NCBI GenBank assembly: GCA_045046905.1
Contig: JASFYU010000132.1
Span: 1 to 6,025, forward strand
Direction: 5' to 3'
Length of the DNA stretch: 6,025 nt
Origin: JASFYU01 sp045046905
GTDB lineage: Bacteria; Bacteroidota; Bacteroidia; Flavobacteriales; Flavobacteriaceae
The notes under the pieces are model-generated. The model saw only the letters and a list, made by a program, of their open reading frames with translations, did not search any database and was not told where the DNA came from. A program made the position numbers and the translations under genes. Below are positions 4,640 through 6,025 of this stretch, piece by piece (the first letter of the stretch is position 1; every line of letters starts with the position of its first letter).

Positions 4640-5878
4640 ATGAATAAAACTTTTTCACAGCTTTTTTACTTAAAAGGAAAGCATACTGACAAACATGTAA
4701 AAGTGCTGATATACTTACGATTGAACGTAGATAGTCAACGAAGTGAGCTGAGCATTTCTCGCAAAGTTGACCCTGAAAAATGGAGTGCGCGAACTGGGAG
4801 AATGCGCGGTTCTGGTATGGAAGCAACAACCTTAAATCAATATATTGACACCGTTCGTAGTAAAGTAAATCGAATTCACAACCAATTGGTTGAAGAAGAC
4901 AAACCATTTACAGCTCTGGATATCAAAAATATTTATCAAGGCAAGGATAAAGAGGTTAAAATGCTCTTAGAAGTATTCGAAGAACATAATCGACAAATGA
5001 AAAAACTGGTCGACAAGGAGTTTGCCATAGGCACTTGGAAACGGTATTTCACTACTAGAAACCATGTTGCAGAGTTCATAAGCGCTGAATACAAAAGGGA
5101 AGATCTAGCTGTGCAAGATGTGGACTTAAAGTTTATTACCCGTTTCGAGTACTTTATGAAATCGGTCAAAGATTGCAACCATAATAGTTCATTAAAATAT
5201 ATCAACAACTTTAAAAAAATAATCCGAATGGGCGTTGCCAATGGTTGAGTTGAGAGAGACCCATTTTACAATTACAAGGTAAAGTTCAAATGGGTAGATC
5301 GTAAATTTCTATCCTTCGAAGAATTACAACGTTTGGTCGATCTAGAACTTAACTGGCCACGAATTGATATAGTTAGAAATATGTTTGTGTTCCGCTGCTA
5401 TACAGGGCTTGCCTATATTGATATACAAAAATTAAATCAAGATAATTTGGTCAAAAATATTAATGGAGGACTCTGGATTGAAGCGAAACGTACTAAAACC
5501 AATGCAAAATTTAGTATTCTCTTAATTCCTACAGCCCTTGCAGTTTTAGAAAAGTATCAAGACCATCCTAAAGTAATCAGTAGAGAGTGTGTACTGCCTG
5601 TATTGAGCAATCAAAAGTCCAATGCTTATCTCAAAGAAATAGCCGACCTCTGTGGTATTAAAAAAAATTTGACTACCCATTTAACCCGACATACCTTTGC
5701 GACTACAGTTACGCTTTCCAACGGGGTACCGATTGAAAATGTTGGTAAAATGTTAGGACATAAAAATCTACGAACTACACAACATTATGCCAAAATCATA
5801 AATAAAAAGGTGGAGTATGATATGGCAATTTTGAAAGAGAAGTTATCAAAATCAGAACCAAAAATCCTAAAAAAATAA
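4640..5878 (+). pseudogene. Tyrosine recombinase (integrase) interrupted by an in-frame TGA
   Basis: Reading one frame from ATG 4640 to TAA 5876-5878 gives 412 codons, the normal length for Bacteroidota integrases of the CTnDOT type. Order: arm-type DNA-binding domain (about 1-100), SAM-like core-binding domain (about 107-205), catalytic domain (about 225-400). Codon 203 (5246-5248) is TGA. The protein reads ...IIRMGVANG-stop-VERDPF..., and relatives typically have NGW there, so a single TGG-to-TGA change explains it with no frame change. Catalytic residues are otherwise present in composite numbering: K286 (RTKT), H347 and R350 (HLTRH), H374 (LGH) and Tyr383 (HYAK). The usual first Arg is Ala258 (TGLAYID), a substitution also known for IntDOT-like enzymes. 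The first 202 residues could be made as a truncated DNA-binding protein. Restart at TTG 5333 is possible but would not restore a full integrase. A sequencing error is the main alternative to true inactivation. Confidence 0.88.
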
Positions 5879-5942
5879 AGCACCTCCTTTAAGCTTTTGT
5901 AGCCTTCCCTAAGCTAGAACAGCATTTTCAAAGAAAAATAAA

Positions 5943-6025
5943 GTGTTGTTTTTAGGCTATGATTGTCCCATAAGTAGTAACTCGAGAAAGCGAATTGCAG
6001 ACAAACTAGAAGAACTCAATGTAGG
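5943..6025 (+). CDS. Partial 5' end of an unidentified gene
   Basis: From GTG 5943 (or TTG 5946) the frame stays open to the window edge: VLFLGYDCPISSNSRKRIAD, then KLEELNV. A hydrophobic first strand ending in LGYD, followed by a charged helix-like stretch, is typical of an alpha/beta (Rossmann-like) N-terminus. The upstream AAGAAAAATAAA is an A-rich leader of the Bacteroidota kind. It begins 64 bp after the integrase stop on the same strand, so it may be the first cargo gene. The 27 visible codons are too few to name a family, and the non-ATG start makes the call uncertain; the same frame is also open a short way upstream. Confidence 0.35.
   Translation, partial: MLFLGYDCPISSNSRKRIADKLEELNV

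Larger units (their letters stand above)
4399..6025 (+). mobile_element. ssrA-proximal end of an integrated element (right end outside window)
   Basis: The assignment rests on three things: the att-like repeat derived from the ssrA 3' end, a tyrosine integrase gene 224 bp downstream pointing away from ssrA, and a partial frame beyond it. Whether the boundary is at copy 1 or copy 2 of the repeat cannot be decided here. No conjugation, phage or resistance genes are visible, so the type of element is unknown. The integrase lesion implies that the element could not now move by its own integrase. Confidence 0.5.

Noticed and set aside
4936..5241. Minus-strand 101-aa frame inside the integrase
   Set aside because: Shadow of a clearly coding plus-strand frame with family motifs.
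5246..5248. Genome-wide reassignment of TGA to Trp
   Set aside because: The sulfatase and the oxidoreductase use TGG for Trp and contain no internal TGA, and Bacteroidota use the standard code.
5249..5878. Frameshift as the cause of the split integrase
   Set aside because: Both halves are in the same frame; the 28 codons from 5249 to 5332 are open and family-like (VERDPF...FLSFEELQR), so only the TGA codon separates them.
1..6025. CRISPR array, toxin-antitoxin pair or defence system
   Set aside because: No regularly spaced repeats, cas-like or toxin-like frames are visible on either strand.

Overview
The window looks like a piece of a marine Flavobacteriaceae-type Bacteroidota chromosome (a Zobellia/Maribacter-like host is a guess). 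The evidence is AT-rich DNA, starts without Shine-Dalgarno sequences, a promoter matching the Bacteroidota TTTG / TAnnTTTG pattern, a tmRNA tag ending NNYALAA, a secreted Cys-type sulfatase, and a Bacteroidota-type tyrosine recombinase.

Layout, left to right. Bases 1-499 hold no convincing intact gene, only a possible 3' gene tail and a broken small minus-strand frame. Bases 500-721 are an orphan C-terminal-like protein fragment. Bases 732-838 hold four consecutive hairpins, two of them GC-rich. Bases 856-2322 encode a secreted iduronate-2-sulfatase-like sulfatase. Convergent to it, 3588-2380 encodes a stand-alone saccharopine dehydrogenase / lysine-ketoglutarate reductase-like enzyme with a good Bacteroidota promoter. 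Between that gene and the tmRNA lies a compact three-way-junction RNA candidate (3669-3757), followed by ssrA (3862-4256).

The right third is a mobile-element junction. The last 16 bases of ssrA plus one flanking base (4241-4257) recur exactly at 4399-4415. Each copy is followed by a terminator-like hairpin. Downstream, in the same orientation, is an integrase gene (4640-5878) related to the CTnDOT integrase type. It is interrupted by one in-frame TGA exactly where relatives usually have a Trp, so it is probably inactive. This fits an integrated element that used the ssrA 3' end as its attachment site and whose cargo begins near the right edge, where a partial frame (5943 onward) runs off the window. 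The 158-bp spacing between the two repeats suggests a remnant of an earlier insertion or a layered site.

The genes do not form one pathway: sulfatase (polysaccharide desulfation), amino-acid oxidoreductase, ribosome rescue RNA and integrase are independent units. The observations most worth following up are the three-way-junction RNA, the duplicated ssrA att site and the Trp-to-stop lesion in the integrase.
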